From: JBFMGD01 sp040751775
GTDB taxonomy: Bacteria > Bacillota > Dethiobacteria > DTU022
Direction of reading: 5' to 3'
Assembly: GCA_040751775.1 (NCBI GenBank)
Contig: JBFMGD010000021.1
Location: 1 to 44,331 of the forward strand
Length of the DNA stretch: 44,331 nt
Part shown: positions 1-8,273 of the stretch, piece by piece
Layout: every line of letters begins with the position of its first letter
Position numbering within the stretch: position 1 is the stretch's first letter
Program-made: the position numbers and the translations under genes
Notes under the pieces: model-generated
Seen by the model: the letters and a program-made list of their open reading frames with translations, nothing else
What the model was told of the DNA's origin: nothing
Databases searched by the model: none

Positions 1-37
1 GCTTTGAGACAAATTCCTAAGACGGTCAGGATCGTGG

Positions 38-847
38 TCAAGATTGAACGGATCTTTGGCGGACCGCCTCAAATAAGATTATGGAGGCAGCGACGGCGGC
101 GTTCAAAGATTCGATGCGGCCGGCTTGGGGGATGGAAACAACACTGTCGGCCTGTGCCGCCAGTTCTCGCGAGATACCGGCCCCTTCACTGCCGATAATC
201 AGCAGGGAAGAGCGTTTATAGTCGACTGCCCAGTAAAGCAAGCCTGAACGAGGCACCGCCGCCAGCACCTGAAAACCCTTACTTTTTAAATCCGCTGTAA
301 GCTGCAGCGGATCAACGGTAACCGCCGGGTTGAGGTGGAAGACGGCCCCGGCCGTGGAACGCAGTACCTTGGGGCTGAACGGGTCGGCGCAATCAAGTGT
401 GAAAAAGACCGCGTCTACCCCGGCCGCCGCGGCCGTACGCAGCAGTGTGCCCATGTTGCCGGGATCCTGCAGCCGTTCCAGGAGTAAAACCAACCGGCCT
501 TCCCCTTCCGGGAGAGCATGCAGCTCTGGTTCTTGAAATGGAAAGACAGCCGCCGCGCCCTGAGGCGAATCTGTCTCCATGAGACGGTTAAAAAGGGGCT
601 CCGGTATCTCTACCAGCCGGGCCCCATCGGGCAGGCTTGAAAGGAGATCCTTATCTTTGCCCTCCTTGAAAGAGGGGGTAAAAAAAAAGGTTTCCGGAAC
701 CATGCCGGCGGCGAGTGCCTCCCGGATCAGGTGCGGGCCTTCCAACGGCAGCTTGCCGGCTGACCGGCGGCAGCGGGTACTGTTCAGCAGGCGGCGATAC
801 TCTTTCAACAAGGGGTTTGCGGGACTGCTGACGCGGGAAAAGGGCAA
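38..847 (-). CDS. TrmH/SpoU-family RNA methyltransferase
   Basis: 269-residue SAM-dependent RNA 2'-O-ribose methyltransferase of the SPOUT class. An N-terminal substrate-binding part (about residues 1-105) precedes the knotted SpoU domain. All three SpoU motifs are visible: NMGTLLR at 131-137, IIGSEGAGIS around 217-226, and the ESLNAAVAASI block around 246-256. The start is a TTG directly after the TAG stop of the upstream ktrA-like gene, so the two are probably translationally coupled. In related Firmicutes a gene of this kind sits downstream of infC-rpmI-rplT. The exact target nucleotide (rRNA or tRNA) cannot be read from the sequence. Confidence 0.9.
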   Translation of the reverse strand: MPFSRVSSPANPLLKEYRRLLNSTRCRRSAGKLPLEGPHLIREALAAGMVPETFFFTPSFKEGKDKDLLSSLPDGARLVEIPEPLFNRLMETDSPQGAAAVFPFQEPELHALPEGEGRLVLLLERLQDPGNMGTLLRTAAAAGVDAVFFTLDCADPFSPKVLRSTAGAVFHLNPAVTVDPLQLTADLKSKGFQVLAAVPRSGLLYWAVDYKRSSLLIIGSEGAGISRELAAQADSVVSIPQAGRIESLNAAVAASIILFEAVRQRSVQS

Positions 848-1501
848 CTAGATCCACCCCATCTTGCGCAGCGCCTTATTCTCACCGATGGCCACGATGA
901 TATCTTCGCCCCTTAACCTATCCTCCGCCCCCGGCGCGATATTCGTTCGCCCGTCCTTGCCCCGGATTGCGATCACGTTTATCCCGAAACGCGCCCGCAG
1001 GTTAAGCTCATGCATACTTCGACCGACCATCTCTTCCGGCACTTTTACTTCAACCACGCTGTACTCCGCCGACAGTTCGATCAAGTCAATAATATTGTGG
1101 GCAATCAGGCTGTGGGCCAGTTTCTGCCCCATATCCCTTTCCGGAAAGACGATCCGGTTCACGCCGATTTTTTTCAAAACCTTGCCGTGCAGCTCCGTTT
1201 GCGCCTTGGCCACCACGTAGCGCGCTCCCATTTCAATCAAAAGGATAGAGGCCATAATACTGGACTGCATTTCGTGACCGATAGCCACTACTACCACGTC
1301 GAAATCCTTAATCCCGAGGGAGTGCAGTGCGGTTTCCGAAGCCGCGTTGGCCTGGACGGCATGGGTCACGGAGTCGCTGATCTGCTGAATCAGCGTTTCA
1401 TCGCTGTCCACGACCATGACGTCGTGGCCCAGCTCATAAAGTGTCTTGGCCACACTGGAACCGAAACGGCCTGCTCCGATCACTAAAAACTGTTTTGCCA
1501 T
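848..1501 (-). CDS. ktrA: KtrA/TrkA-type potassium channel regulatory (RCK) protein
   Basis: Cytosolic RCK subunit that gates a Ktr potassium transporter by binding nucleotide. The N-terminal Rossmann fold has GAGRFG at residues 9-14 and an acidic residue after the second strand (VVDSDE). An RCK_C domain follows from about residue 130. About 217 residues is normal for KtrA. I prefer the ATG at 1501, giving MAKQF as in other KtrA proteins; an in-frame GTG lies at 1510. It is immediately downstream of the ktrB-like membrane subunit and abuts the methyltransferase gene, so the three probably form one operon. Confidence 0.9.
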   Translation of the reverse strand: MAKQFLVIGAGRFGSSVAKTLYELGHDVMVVDSDETLIQQISDSVTHAVQANAASETALHSLGIKDFDVVVVAIGHEMQSSIMASILLIEMGARYVVAKAQTELHGKVLKKIGVNRIVFPERDMGQKLAHSLIAHNIIDLIELSAEYSVVEVKVPEEMVGRSMHELNLRARFGINVIAIRGKDGRTNIAPGAEDRLRGEDIIVAIGENKALRKMGWI

Positions 1502-1539
1502 CCTGATCACATCTCCCGCCTACGTTTATTCAAGCATGG

Positions 1540-2874
1540 CTAACCAATGAGCAGCTTTTCTTCCGGGTAATTCAGTCCTTCTTCCTTCTTCCTGCGCGCC
1601 AGCGCCACCAGCATGGTCAAGGGACCGAGACGGCCGCTGAACATGGTGAAAATAAGTACCGCTTTGCCGGGGGCGCTTAACTCGGGAGTTATCCCCAGGC
1701 TGAGGCCAACCGTGCCGAATGCGGAGACCGTTTCAAAAAGCAGCGCGATGAAACTCTGCCGTTCGAACATAGTCAGGAGAAAAGTAGCAAAAAAAACAAG
1801 GGTGATCGCGCCGCCGATAATAGCAACCGCCTTAAAGATCTGGTACAAAGGAAGGCGGCGGCGGAAAAGGACCGGTTCTTCCTGGCCGCGAATCAATGCC
1901 ACCAGGGCAATAACCACCGCTCCAAAAGTCGTAGTCTTAACCCCACCCCCGGTGGAAGCCGGCGAAGCGCCGATAAACATCAACGCCATTATAATAACGA
2001 GTGTGGGCATATAATGCGCACCGGTCCCCAGCACACTGAAACCGGCTGTACGCGGTGTAGCCGCTGTAAAAAGAGCGGCAAACAGCTTCCCACCCGGCGA
2101 TAAGGCACCCATGGTTTCCGGATTTTTGGACTCCAGGGCCAAAACCGCCGCGGTTCCCAACAGCAGTAAGATCAATGTAATCATCACCGCCATACGGGTA
2201 TGTAGAGAAGGCCTGCAGCGGTGGCGAACACACTTGAATAGATCAAAGATAACGGTAAATCCGAGACCGCCGATGATCAATAAAGCCAGAATCATCCCGT
2301 TAACCAGGTAATCGGTCGGAAAACGGGTCAGGCTGTCGAAGTTGCCGAAGAGGTCGAAACCGGCGTTGCCGAATGCGGAGACAGCATGAAAAAGGCCGTA
2401 GAAGATGCCCCGGCCCCACCCCAGTTCCGGCACAAAACGAATACTCATTACCGCGGCGCCGGCCAACTCCAATATAACCGCCATCCGGACCACTGCCGTG
2501 ACCAGGGGAACCAGATTCGTCATCGTTTCCTGGTTCAGTGCTTCTTTAACTACCAGGCGATCCCGCAAGGAAATGCGCCGCCCCAGAAAGATGAAAATCA
2601 GGGTAGCCATAGTCATAAAGCCGAGGGACCCGATGAAAATAAGGATCATGATCACCGCCTGTCCCAGGGGTGAAAAAAAGGTCCCCGTATCGACCACCAC
2701 CAGTCCGGTTACACAAACCGCGGAAGTGGCGGTAAACAGGGCGTCCAGGTAACCGATCCCATCACCCCGGGTAGCCGCGGGAAGAGTCAACAATAAAGAG
2801 CCGGCCAAGATCACAGCCATGAAACCACCGATCAAATACCGCGCCGGGTTGTACGGCTTGTTCCGGATGCGCAT
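1540..2874 (-). CDS. ktrB: TrkH/KtrB-family potassium uptake membrane subunit
   Basis: 444-residue integral membrane protein of the superfamily of K+ transporters. The four pseudo-repeats each carry a filter-loop glycine: CVTGL near residue 55, AFGNAGFD near 168, TPRTAGFS near 274 and AFGTVGLS near 388. It should form the membrane pore and pair with the KtrA-like RCK protein encoded 38 bases downstream. The ATG at 2872-2874 has a GGAG ribosome binding site at normal spacing. Length matches KtrB (about 440-450) rather than the longer TrkH. Confidence 0.93.
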   Translation of the reverse strand: MRIRNKPYNPARYLIGGFMAVILAGSLLLTLPAATRGDGIGYLDALFTATSAVCVTGLVVVDTGTFFSPLGQAVIMILIFIGSLGFMTMATLIFIFLGRRISLRDRLVVKEALNQETMTNLVPLVTAVVRMAVILELAGAAVMSIRFVPELGWGRGIFYGLFHAVSAFGNAGFDLFGNFDSLTRFPTDYLVNGMILALLIIGGLGFTVIFDLFKCVRHRCRPSLHTRMAVMITLILLLLGTAAVLALESKNPETMGALSPGGKLFAALFTAATPRTAGFSVLGTGAHYMPTLVIIMALMFIGASPASTGGGVKTTTFGAVVIALVALIRGQEEPVLFRRRLPLYQIFKAVAIIGGAITLVFFATFLLTMFERQSFIALLFETVSAFGTVGLSLGITPELSAPGKAVLIFTMFSGRLGPLTMLVALARRKKEEGLNYPEEKLLIG

Positions 2875-2988
2875 AGACTCATCTCCAATTAACTGCTCTA
2901 CCTGACATTATTTGTGCGGAATAGCTTAACCGACCCTGTAAAAAAAGAAGCCGGATGGAGCGATCGTTCAGGTTTATTGGATCAGGTC

Positions 2989-3342
2989 TTAGATATTCTC
3001 CTTGGCTACTTGAGCCAGGCGCTCAAATCCGGGTGTATCGTTGACAGCCATATCCGCCAGCATCTTGCGATTGATTTGCACATCGGCCTTTTTTAAACCG
3101 TTGATAAAGCGGCTGTAAGATAATCCGTTAATCCGGGCCGCGGCGTTGATCCGGGCGATCCAGAGCTTGCGGAAATCGCGCTTACGCTGCCGCCGGTCGC
3201 GGTACGCGTACATCAGCGATTTCATCACCTGCTGATTAGCCACCTTGAACCGTTTGCTTTTGACACCGAAATAACCCTTGGCCAGTTTTAATATCTTTTT
3301 ACGCCTCTTACGGGCGATTGAACCTCTTTTTACACGAGGCAT
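2989..3342 (-). CDS. rplT: 50S ribosomal protein L20
   Basis: 117-residue L20, a primary 23S rRNA-binding protein needed early in 50S assembly. The N-terminus MPRVKRGSIARKRRKK and the block SYSRFINGLKKA are characteristic. The ATG at 3342 is chosen over the one at 3348, because AAGGAGG lies only one base before the upper ATG but seven bases before the lower one. It is the last gene of infC-rpmI-rplT. In Firmicutes L20 represses this operon by binding the leader, and a candidate leader is present upstream of infC. Confidence 0.97.
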   Translation of the reverse strand: MPRVKRGSIARKRRKKILKLAKGYFGVKSKRFKVANQQVMKSLMYAYRDRRQRKRDFRKLWIARINAAARINGLSYSRFINGLKKADVQINRKMLADMAVNDTPGFERLAQVAKENI

Positions 3343-3382
3343 CACCATGCCTCCTTTCTATAATTACCCCCGTCCAGGCGGA

Positions 3383-3574
3383 CTAGGGCAGCTGCTGCAG
3401 TACTCTTTTATAATCGGACTTGCTGACGGTGGTCGCTTTGCGCAGCCTTCTTTTACGGCTAGGGCTCTTTTTCTCCAAAAGGTGGCTGCCGCATGCGCGA
3501 AAACGCTTTATTCCTCCCCCGCCGGTTTTTTTAAACCGCTTCGCCGCAGCCCGATGGGTTTTCATTTTTGGCAC
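3383..3574 (-). CDS. rpmI: 50S ribosomal protein L35
   Basis: 63-residue basic protein starting MPKMKTHRAAAKRFKKT, the standard L35 opening. It is part of the large ribosomal subunit. It lies between infC and rplT with short spacers, the conserved bacterial order, so it is co-transcribed from the promoter upstream of infC. Confidence 0.96.
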   Translation of the reverse strand: MPKMKTHRAAAKRFKKTGGGGIKRFRACGSHLLEKKSPSRKRRLRKATTVSKSDYKRVLQQLP

Positions 3575-3595
3575 GAATATTACCTCCCTCTATAG

Positions 3596-4105
3596 TTATG
3601 ATTTCGGGTTTAGGATCATAATCATATTGCGCCCTTCCAGCTTCGGTATCCGCTCCACCACCGCACAGTCGGCCAGTTCTTCAGCCATGCGCTTGAGGAG
3701 ACGCTGGGCGATTTCGGGATGGGTAATCTCACGGCCGCGAAACATCACCGTTACCTTTACTTTATCTCCCGCTTCCAAAAAACGGCGGCTGTTCTTCACC
3801 TTAACGTCAAAGTCGTGCTTTTCAATATTGGGGCGCAGCTTGGTTTCCTTAATGATCACCAGCTTTTGATTCTTGCGCGCTTCGCGATCCCGCTTGCTCT
3901 GTTCATACTTGAACTTGCCGTAATCCATCAGCCGGCAGACAGGCGGCCGCGCGCTGGGCGCCACGTTGACCAGGTCCATCTTCTTCGTTTGGGCAATCTC
4001 CAGAGCCTCATCGATCTTCATGACTCCCAACTGAGTACCGTCGGCATCAATGACGAGCACTTCCCGGGCGCTAATTTGCTCATTAACGAATAAATTTTTA
4101 GTAAT
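3596..4105 (-). CDS. infC: Translation initiation factor IF-3, ATT start codon
   Basis: IF-3 binds the 30S subunit and proofreads start codons. The open frame from the GTG at 4060 begins MLVIDADG and lacks the conserved N-terminus. Reading upstream in frame gives KNLFVNEQISAREVLVIDADG, which is needed for a complete IF-3 N domain. The only sensible start in that extension is the ATT at 4103-4105, nine bases after GGAGG; a TGA lies in frame just upstream. This gives 169 residues, a normal IF-3 length. infC starting at AUU is the classic case in which IF-3 discriminates against its own start codon. First gene of infC-rpmI-rplT. Confidence 0.93.
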   Translation of the reverse strand: MTKNLFVNEQISAREVLVIDADGTQLGVMKIDEALEIAQTKKMDLVNVAPSARPPVCRLMDYGKFKYEQSKRDREARKNQKLVIIKETKLRPNIEKHDFDVKVKNSRRFLEAGDKVKVTVMFRGREITHPEIAQRLLKRMAEELADCAVVERIPKLEGRNMIMILNPKS

Positions 4106-4121
4106 TTCATTTCACCTCCCC

Positions 4122-4268
4122 TATTCAGTTTTCCCCCGCCCCGCAGATCATAAAGAGCAGGTGTACACCACCTGCTCAATTAACCTCATTAAAGTCTTAT
4201 TAGGACTACCTTGGTAACAGTATTTACGCCCCAAGGTGAGAAGCGGTGGCTTCTGCTTGCATCATTTC
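4122..4268 (-). promoter_or_regulatory. Structured infC leader, L20-leader-like attenuator
   Basis: The transcript upstream of infC is highly structured. AGAAGC (4254-4249) pairs with GCTTCT (4244-4239). ACCTTGG pairs with CCAAGGT about 16 bases later. A perfect 9-bp stem, GAGCAGGTG/CACCTGCTC (4155-4177, 5-base loop), is followed by a short T run. This resembles the Firmicute L20 leader, in which free L20 favours a premature terminator. The family assignment is from memory of the motif and position. Confidence 0.65.
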
Positions 4269-4274
4269 TTTAAA

Positions 4275-4303
4275 AATATATCAAAATTATACGATCAGGT
4301 CAA
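4275..4303 (-). promoter_or_regulatory. SigmaA promoter of infC-rpmI-rplT
   Basis: TTGACC (4298-4303), a 17-base spacer and TATATT (4275-4280) on the minus strand. The -35 box overlaps the last two sense codons of thrS. Predicted transcription start near 4268, giving a leader of about 160 nt before the ATT start of infC. Confidence 0.7.
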
Positions 4304-6043
4304 ATTATTTTTTTTATCGATCTCCTGCCTGAATGAGGCAATAAAGTCGCCCAGCGCAGTCGAGCCCCGGTCTCCTGTCTCGCGGTGCCGGACCGCCACC
4401 AGTTTCGCTTCTTGCTCACGGTCACCGATCACCAGCATGTACGGCACTTTTTTCAGCTGGGCCTCGCGGATTTTATAGCCCACCTTTTCGCTGCGCTCGT
4501 CCAACTGCACTCGGAAAGAAGCCTCTTTCAGCGTTTCATAGACCTCCCTGCCGTAGCCGTGGTGCCGCTCGGTCAGCGGGATCACCACCGCCTGCACCGG
4601 GGCCAGCCAGGCGGGAAAAGCGCCGCCGTAATGCTCGATCACGATCGCCAGGAAGCGCTCCAGGGAGCCGTAGATTACCCGGTGAATCACCGCCGGGCGG
4701 TGTTTCTGGCCGTCTTCCCCGATATAGGTCAGGTCAAATTTCTCCGGCATCTGGAAATCGAGTTGGATGGTGCCGCACTGCCAGCCCCGCCCGAGGGAGT
4801 CTGTCAGGTGAAAATCGATCTTGGGACCGTAAAAGGCGCCTTCACCATGATTGACCTGGTAGCTGAAGCCCTTCTCCTGTAAAACTTTTTCCAAGATGGC
4901 GGTAGCCCGGTCCCACAGTGCCACGCTGCCCATAGCCTTCTCGGGCCGGGTGCTCAACTCTACCCGGTAATTAAATCCGAACTGCCGGTAAAAGCGATCC
5001 ACCAGATCGATTACACCGGCTATCTCCGCCTCTTCCTGGCCGGGACACATAAAGATATGGGCGTCGTCCTGGGTAAAGCTGCGCACGCGCGTCAACCCGT
5101 GCAGCGTTCCCGAAAGCTCGTGCCGGTGGACCAGCCCCATTTCGGCGACGCGGCGCGGCAAATCCCGGTAACTGTGCATGCGCGAGCGGTAGACCAGCAT
5201 ACCGCCCGGGCAGTTCATCGGTTTAACCGCGTAGTCTTGTTCGTCAATCTTGGTAAAATACATATTTTCCCGGAAATGCTGCCAGTGGCCGGATTGCTCC
5301 CACAGCTCCCGGTTGAGAATGATCGGGGTCTTGATTTCCTCGTAGCCGGCCTGCCTGTGCTCGCGCCGCCAAAAATCGGTCAGCTCTTGCAAGAGGATCA
5401 TGCCGTTGTGGTGAAAAAACGGGAAACCGGGGCCTTCTTCGTGCAGGCTGAATAGATCAAGTTCACGGCCCAGCTTACGGTGATCTCTTTTCTTGGCTTC
5501 TTCCAGTAAATCGAGATATGCCTGGAGCTGCTCCTGCGAGGGGAAAGCGGTGCCGTAAATCCGCTGCAGCATCGGGTTTTTCTCATCACCGCGCCAGTAA
5601 GCGCCGGCCAACCCGGTCAGTTTAAATGCTTTGATCAGGCCGGTATGCTCAAGGTGAGGGCCGGCGCACAGGTCGGTAAAATCACCCTGTACGTAACAGC
5701 TAATCGGCGCCTCTTCCGGCAGGTCGGCGATCAGCTCCAGTTTGTATCGTTCGCCCTTCTGTCGGAAAAAAGCGAACGCTTCTTCACGGGTCAGTTCGCG
5801 GCGCTTGATCGCCTGTTTCTCCTTGATGATCTTTTTCATTTCCTGCTCAATTTGGGTCAGCTCGGCCGCGGATATCGGTTCATCGAATTCAAAATCATAA
5901 TAAAAGCCGTTTTCAATAGCCGGTCCGATACCCAACCTGGCACTGGGATAAAGCCTTTTCACCGCCTGGGCCAGGACATGGCTGGCNNNNNNNNNNGACG
6001 TGTTAAAATTATGCTCTTCCGGCATATGCCCGGCGTCCGACAA
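4295..6043 (-). CDS. thrS: Threonyl-tRNA synthetase, short form, interrupted by an N run
   Basis: Class II synthetase that charges tRNA-Thr. The catalytic core is complete: the SHVLAQAVKRL editing-domain start, MNCPGG and DDAHIF (zinc ligands C and H), the motif 2 region RHELSGTLHGLTRVRSFTQ, motif 3 GSLERF, and a C-terminal anticodon-binding domain. The ORF is 582 codons, about 60 shorter than usual, and lacks the N-terminal TGS domain. Ten N (5987-5996) hide about four codons at residues 16-19. A TTG start at 6043 with GGAGG eight bases upstream and a good promoter at 6089-6117 suggest a genuine TGS-less form. Alternatively the N run is a placeholder for a larger gap. No T-box fits in the 113-base upstream spacer. 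Confidence 0.93.
   Translation of the reverse strand: MSDAGHMPEEHNFNTXXXXASHVLAQAVKRLYPSARLGIGPAIENGFYYDFEFDEPISAAELTQIEQEMKKIIKEKQAIKRRELTREEAFAFFRQKGERYKLELIADLPEEAPISCYVQGDFTDLCAGPHLEHTGLIKAFKLTGLAGAYWRGDEKNPMLQRIYGTAFPSQEQLQAYLDLLEEAKKRDHRKLGRELDLFSLHEEGPGFPFFHHNGMILLQELTDFWRREHRQAGYEEIKTPIILNRELWEQSGHWQHFRENMYFTKIDEQDYAVKPMNCPGGMLVYRSRMHSYRDLPRRVAEMGLVHRHELSGTLHGLTRVRSFTQDDAHIFMCPGQEEAEIAGVIDLVDRFYRQFGFNYRVELSTRPEKAMGSVALWDRATAILEKVLQEKGFSYQVNHGEGAFYGPKIDFHLTDSLGRGWQCGTIQLDFQMPEKFDLTYIGEDGQKHRPAVIHRVIYGSLERFLAIVIEHYGGAFPAWLAPVQAVVIPLTERHHGYGREVYETLKEASFRVQLDERSEKVGYKIREAQLKKVPYMLVIGDREQEAKLVAVRHRETGDRGSTALGDFIASFRQEIDKKNNLT
5987..5996. other. Assembly gap (10 N) inside thrS
   Basis: Ten undetermined bases. 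The reading frame is open on both sides and in frame across them, so the true length is probably 10 or differs by a multiple of three. A scaffold placeholder cannot be excluded. Confidence 0.99.
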
Positions 6044-6088
6044 GAATAGCGCCTCCTTCAGATGCAGCTTACTGTAGATAGTAGCCTA

Positions 6089-6117
6089 ATCATAAGACTT
6101 GTCTGTGGCGCTGTCAA
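6089..6117 (-). promoter_or_regulatory. SigmaA promoter of thrS
   Basis: TTGACA (6112-6117), 17-base spacer, TATGAT (6089-6094) on the minus strand. The leader to the TTG start at 6043 would be about 40 nt, too short for a T-box riboswitch. Confidence 0.75.
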
Positions 6118-6156
6118 GGGAAGGAGATTTGCCTAGAACGCTCCATCTAAGACGGT

Positions 6157-7059
6157 TTAAATATTCTTTTTGTCGGAATTAACCAGGTGCATCTGTTCCT
6201 TGCGGCAGTAGGCGCAATTATGACAGAAACACAACCGGTGGTCGAAAATGCGCCGCAATGTATCGACTGCGCGGGGATAGCGCGGCAGCACATTCTGGTG
6301 CAGCATAATTTGCCGGGGAGCAACGGATACCAGCATACTTACTAGAATGTCTTCGTAATCACCTTCTCCATCAAAATCTTCCAGATCGAATTCCTCCCAA
6401 TCACGGGGATCAATTTTTTTAAAGCTTTGGTCGGTAATCTGGAACTGGCCATTTTCGTCTACCGCCAGGTGGATTAAGTCTATCTTCGGCTGCTGGATTT
6501 CCAAAAAGTATTTCAACAGCCGCACAAACTCACGATACTCTTTTTCGGTTAGGTAACTTTCTACGGCATCGTCGATCACGCTTTTCAACTCTTTCAGGTA
6601 ATCGGAGAGGCGAAAATGAATAAATCCTTCGATATTAATGTGTTCATTATGATCCTGCAGGTACTCCTTGACTTTTCGTTCAATCACCCCCTGAAAAGTA
6701 TCCTGGCGCTGCCGTAAAACCCCGTTTTCGAGGTTGCGCCGCGCCAGCGCCAAGATCTCCTCACGCTCTTCCTTGCGAAAATAAAAATAGTTGAAGCGGA
6801 GTAGATCCTGTAAGAGAGATTCTTTTAAATCTCGGATGATAAAGCGGGAAATTAAAGAAGCAATAAATGATTCCGCGGCCTCGGCCTGACCTTCCGCCGA
6901 CTTGGGCAGCTGCGCTAAAAGATAAAGCATTTTTCCCTGTTTGCCGCAATCTCGCCAGTAATAGCAATACTGAATATTATTTAAACAAACGCTCCCTTGT
7001 TCCAATCTGCGCTGCAGAAGGGCAAAAGAGCGTTTGACGATAAGCAAAAATATTTTCAA
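6157..7059 (-). CDS. ytxC: YtxC-like sporulation protein
   Basis: 300-residue soluble protein matching the YtxC family: a mostly helical N-terminal region, the conserved tract of charged residues with IEGFIHFRLSDYL around 145-155, and a short Cys-rich tail (CFCHNCAYC). YtxC-type genes lie next to thrS in many endospore formers. The molecular role is unknown; the family is annotated as putative sporulation protein. Start is a TTG at 7059 with GGAGG at good spacing, and a TATAAT-like -10 lies at 7082-7087. The presence of this gene is the main reason to infer a spore former. Confidence 0.85.
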   Translation of the reverse strand: MKIFLLIVKRSFALLQRRLEQGSVCLNNIQYCYYWRDCGKQGKMLYLLAQLPKSAEGQAEAAESFIASLISRFIIRDLKESLLQDLLRFNYFYFRKEEREEILALARRNLENGVLRQRQDTFQGVIERKVKEYLQDHNEHINIEGFIHFRLSDYLKELKSVIDDAVESYLTEKEYREFVRLLKYFLEIQQPKIDLIHLAVDENGQFQITDQSFKKIDPRDWEEFDLEDFDGEGDYEDILVSMLVSVAPRQIMLHQNVLPRYPRAVDTLRRIFDHRLCFCHNCAYCRKEQMHLVNSDKKNI

Positions 7060-7181
7060 CGGGCCTCCTCCTCTCTGCTATATTATATGAGAAAGGCCCG
7101 TAATGTAATACACGCGTCACTACTTCAAGCACTTAAGAATTCAGGAGTGAGCATGCAGATTGCTTCCGAGATTATTTTAAA

Positions 7182-8108
7182 TCAGCCCTGGATCAGCAGC
7201 GAGCCGGGCAGCAGTTCAATTTCCACCGGGGCCCGCCCGGGTTGTTCGCCATCCAGGTCGAGCAGGGCGATCTCCGGCGAGGTGATGCTCACACTCTGAC
7301 CGTGCCGGCAGGTGACCTTGGGGTGGCTCAGGTGCGTGCCCTTGTAGACTTTCGGCAAGTTGGCCAGCAGGGCCGGTTTGCTCATATTGTTCAACAGTAC
7401 GATGTCAAACCGGGCATCGTCCATCGTTGCGTGGGGCGCGATACACATCCCTCCCCCGAAATAGCGGCCGTTACCGATGACCACCACGGTTACCGGCGCG
7501 TCGCAAACCAACTCCCCGTCCACGGTGACAGCCATCCGCCGGTTGCGGTAGAGCAGCAGGCTGATCACGGTTCCCCAGAGAAAAGAAACGAAACCGCCCA
7601 GGGCTTTGCTGGTCCGGTTCACGCGAGCGACCGTATCGCCATCCAGCCCCAGGCCGGCGATGTTGACGAAGTAACGGGTCTGCGCGCTGCCGTCATGACC
7701 GGTAAAGGATACCCGGCCGACATCAATCGCCCGGCGGCTACTGTTTGCCAGATGCCGCACCGCTTCACCCGGTTCCTTGGGGATATTGAGCGTCTTGATC
7801 AGATCGCTGCCCGTCCCCATAGAGATAAAAGCGACGGCGGCCTCTTTGCTTACCGGGCCGTCGGGAGTAAAGAAACCGTTGATCACCTCGTTGGCCGTCC
7901 CATCGCCGCCGACACTGATGATCAGGTCGTAGCTCTCTTTCAGCATGCGGCGGGTATGCTCCGTCGCGTCCCCGGGGCCCCTGGTTAAATACTCATTAAA
8001 GGAAATACCGGCCTGCTCCAGCAAAGCGGCTATCTCCGGCCAGCGCCGTGCGGTCATGCCGTTGGCCGAAGCCGGATTAACCACCACGGCAATCTTCTGG
8101 TTATTCAT
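7182..8108 (-). CDS. Diacylglycerol kinase-family lipid kinase (DgkB/YegS type)
   Basis: About 308 residues with the DAGK catalytic domain: VVVNPASANG at the N-terminus, the nucleotide-binding GGDGT in ISVGGDGTANEVING, and a C-terminal beta-sandwich domain. The enzyme phosphorylates a lipid diol such as diacylglycerol using ATP. I place the start at the ATG at 8108, eight bases after an AAGGGAG site, rather than the GTG at 8117. The gene is monocistronic by position. The exact lipid substrate cannot be assigned. Confidence 0.88.
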   Translation of the reverse strand: MNNQKIAVVVNPASANGMTARRWPEIAALLEQAGISFNEYLTRGPGDATEHTRRMLKESYDLIISVGGDGTANEVINGFFTPDGPVSKEAAVAFISMGTGSDLIKTLNIPKEPGEAVRHLANSSRRAIDVGRVSFTGHDGSAQTRYFVNIAGLGLDGDTVARVNRTSKALGGFVSFLWGTVISLLLYRNRRMAVTVDGELVCDAPVTVVVIGNGRYFGGGMCIAPHATMDDARFDIVLLNNMSKPALLANLPKVYKGTHLSHPKVTCRHGQSVSITSPEIALLDLDGEQPGRAPVEIELLPGSLLIQG

Positions 8109-8144
8109 CCAGCCCACTCCCTTTCGTATATTTACTTTAATACC

Positions 8145-8187
8145 CCCCTCACCCTAACCCTCTCCCCCCCGGCGGGGGGAGAGGGGA
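8145..8187. repeat. CCCTCACCCTAACCCTCTCCCC-type palindromic repeat
   Basis: A C-rich tract leads into a 12-bp perfect stem, CCCTCTCCCCCC/GGGGGGAGAGGG (8158-8185), with a 4-base loop. It lies between the 3' end of the glcF-like gene and the lipid kinase gene. Similar sequences are found as dispersed intergenic repeats in many bacteria. It could act as a terminator-like hairpin for the minus-strand transcript but has no T run. Confidence 0.6.
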
Positions 8188-8273
8188 TTTACGGCGGTAA
8201 CCTGTCGCGCATTCTAACAGTCTTCAAGTTTTATTTATTCCAACCTCTTACCTCTTACTTCCAACATCTAAAC

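Noticed and set aside
2900..2988. Terminator after rplT
   Set aside because: A run of T is present on the minus strand, but the preceding palindrome (around GAACGATCGCTC) is short and ten bases away, so the call would be weak.
4385..4882. Plus-strand open frame over thrS
   Set aside because: Antisense to conserved ThrRS motifs, with low-complexity composition; not a gene.
5997..6160. T-box riboswitch upstream of thrS
   Set aside because: Only 113 bases separate ytxC and thrS, a consensus promoter lies 46 bases before the start, and no T-box sequence or specifier stem is visible.
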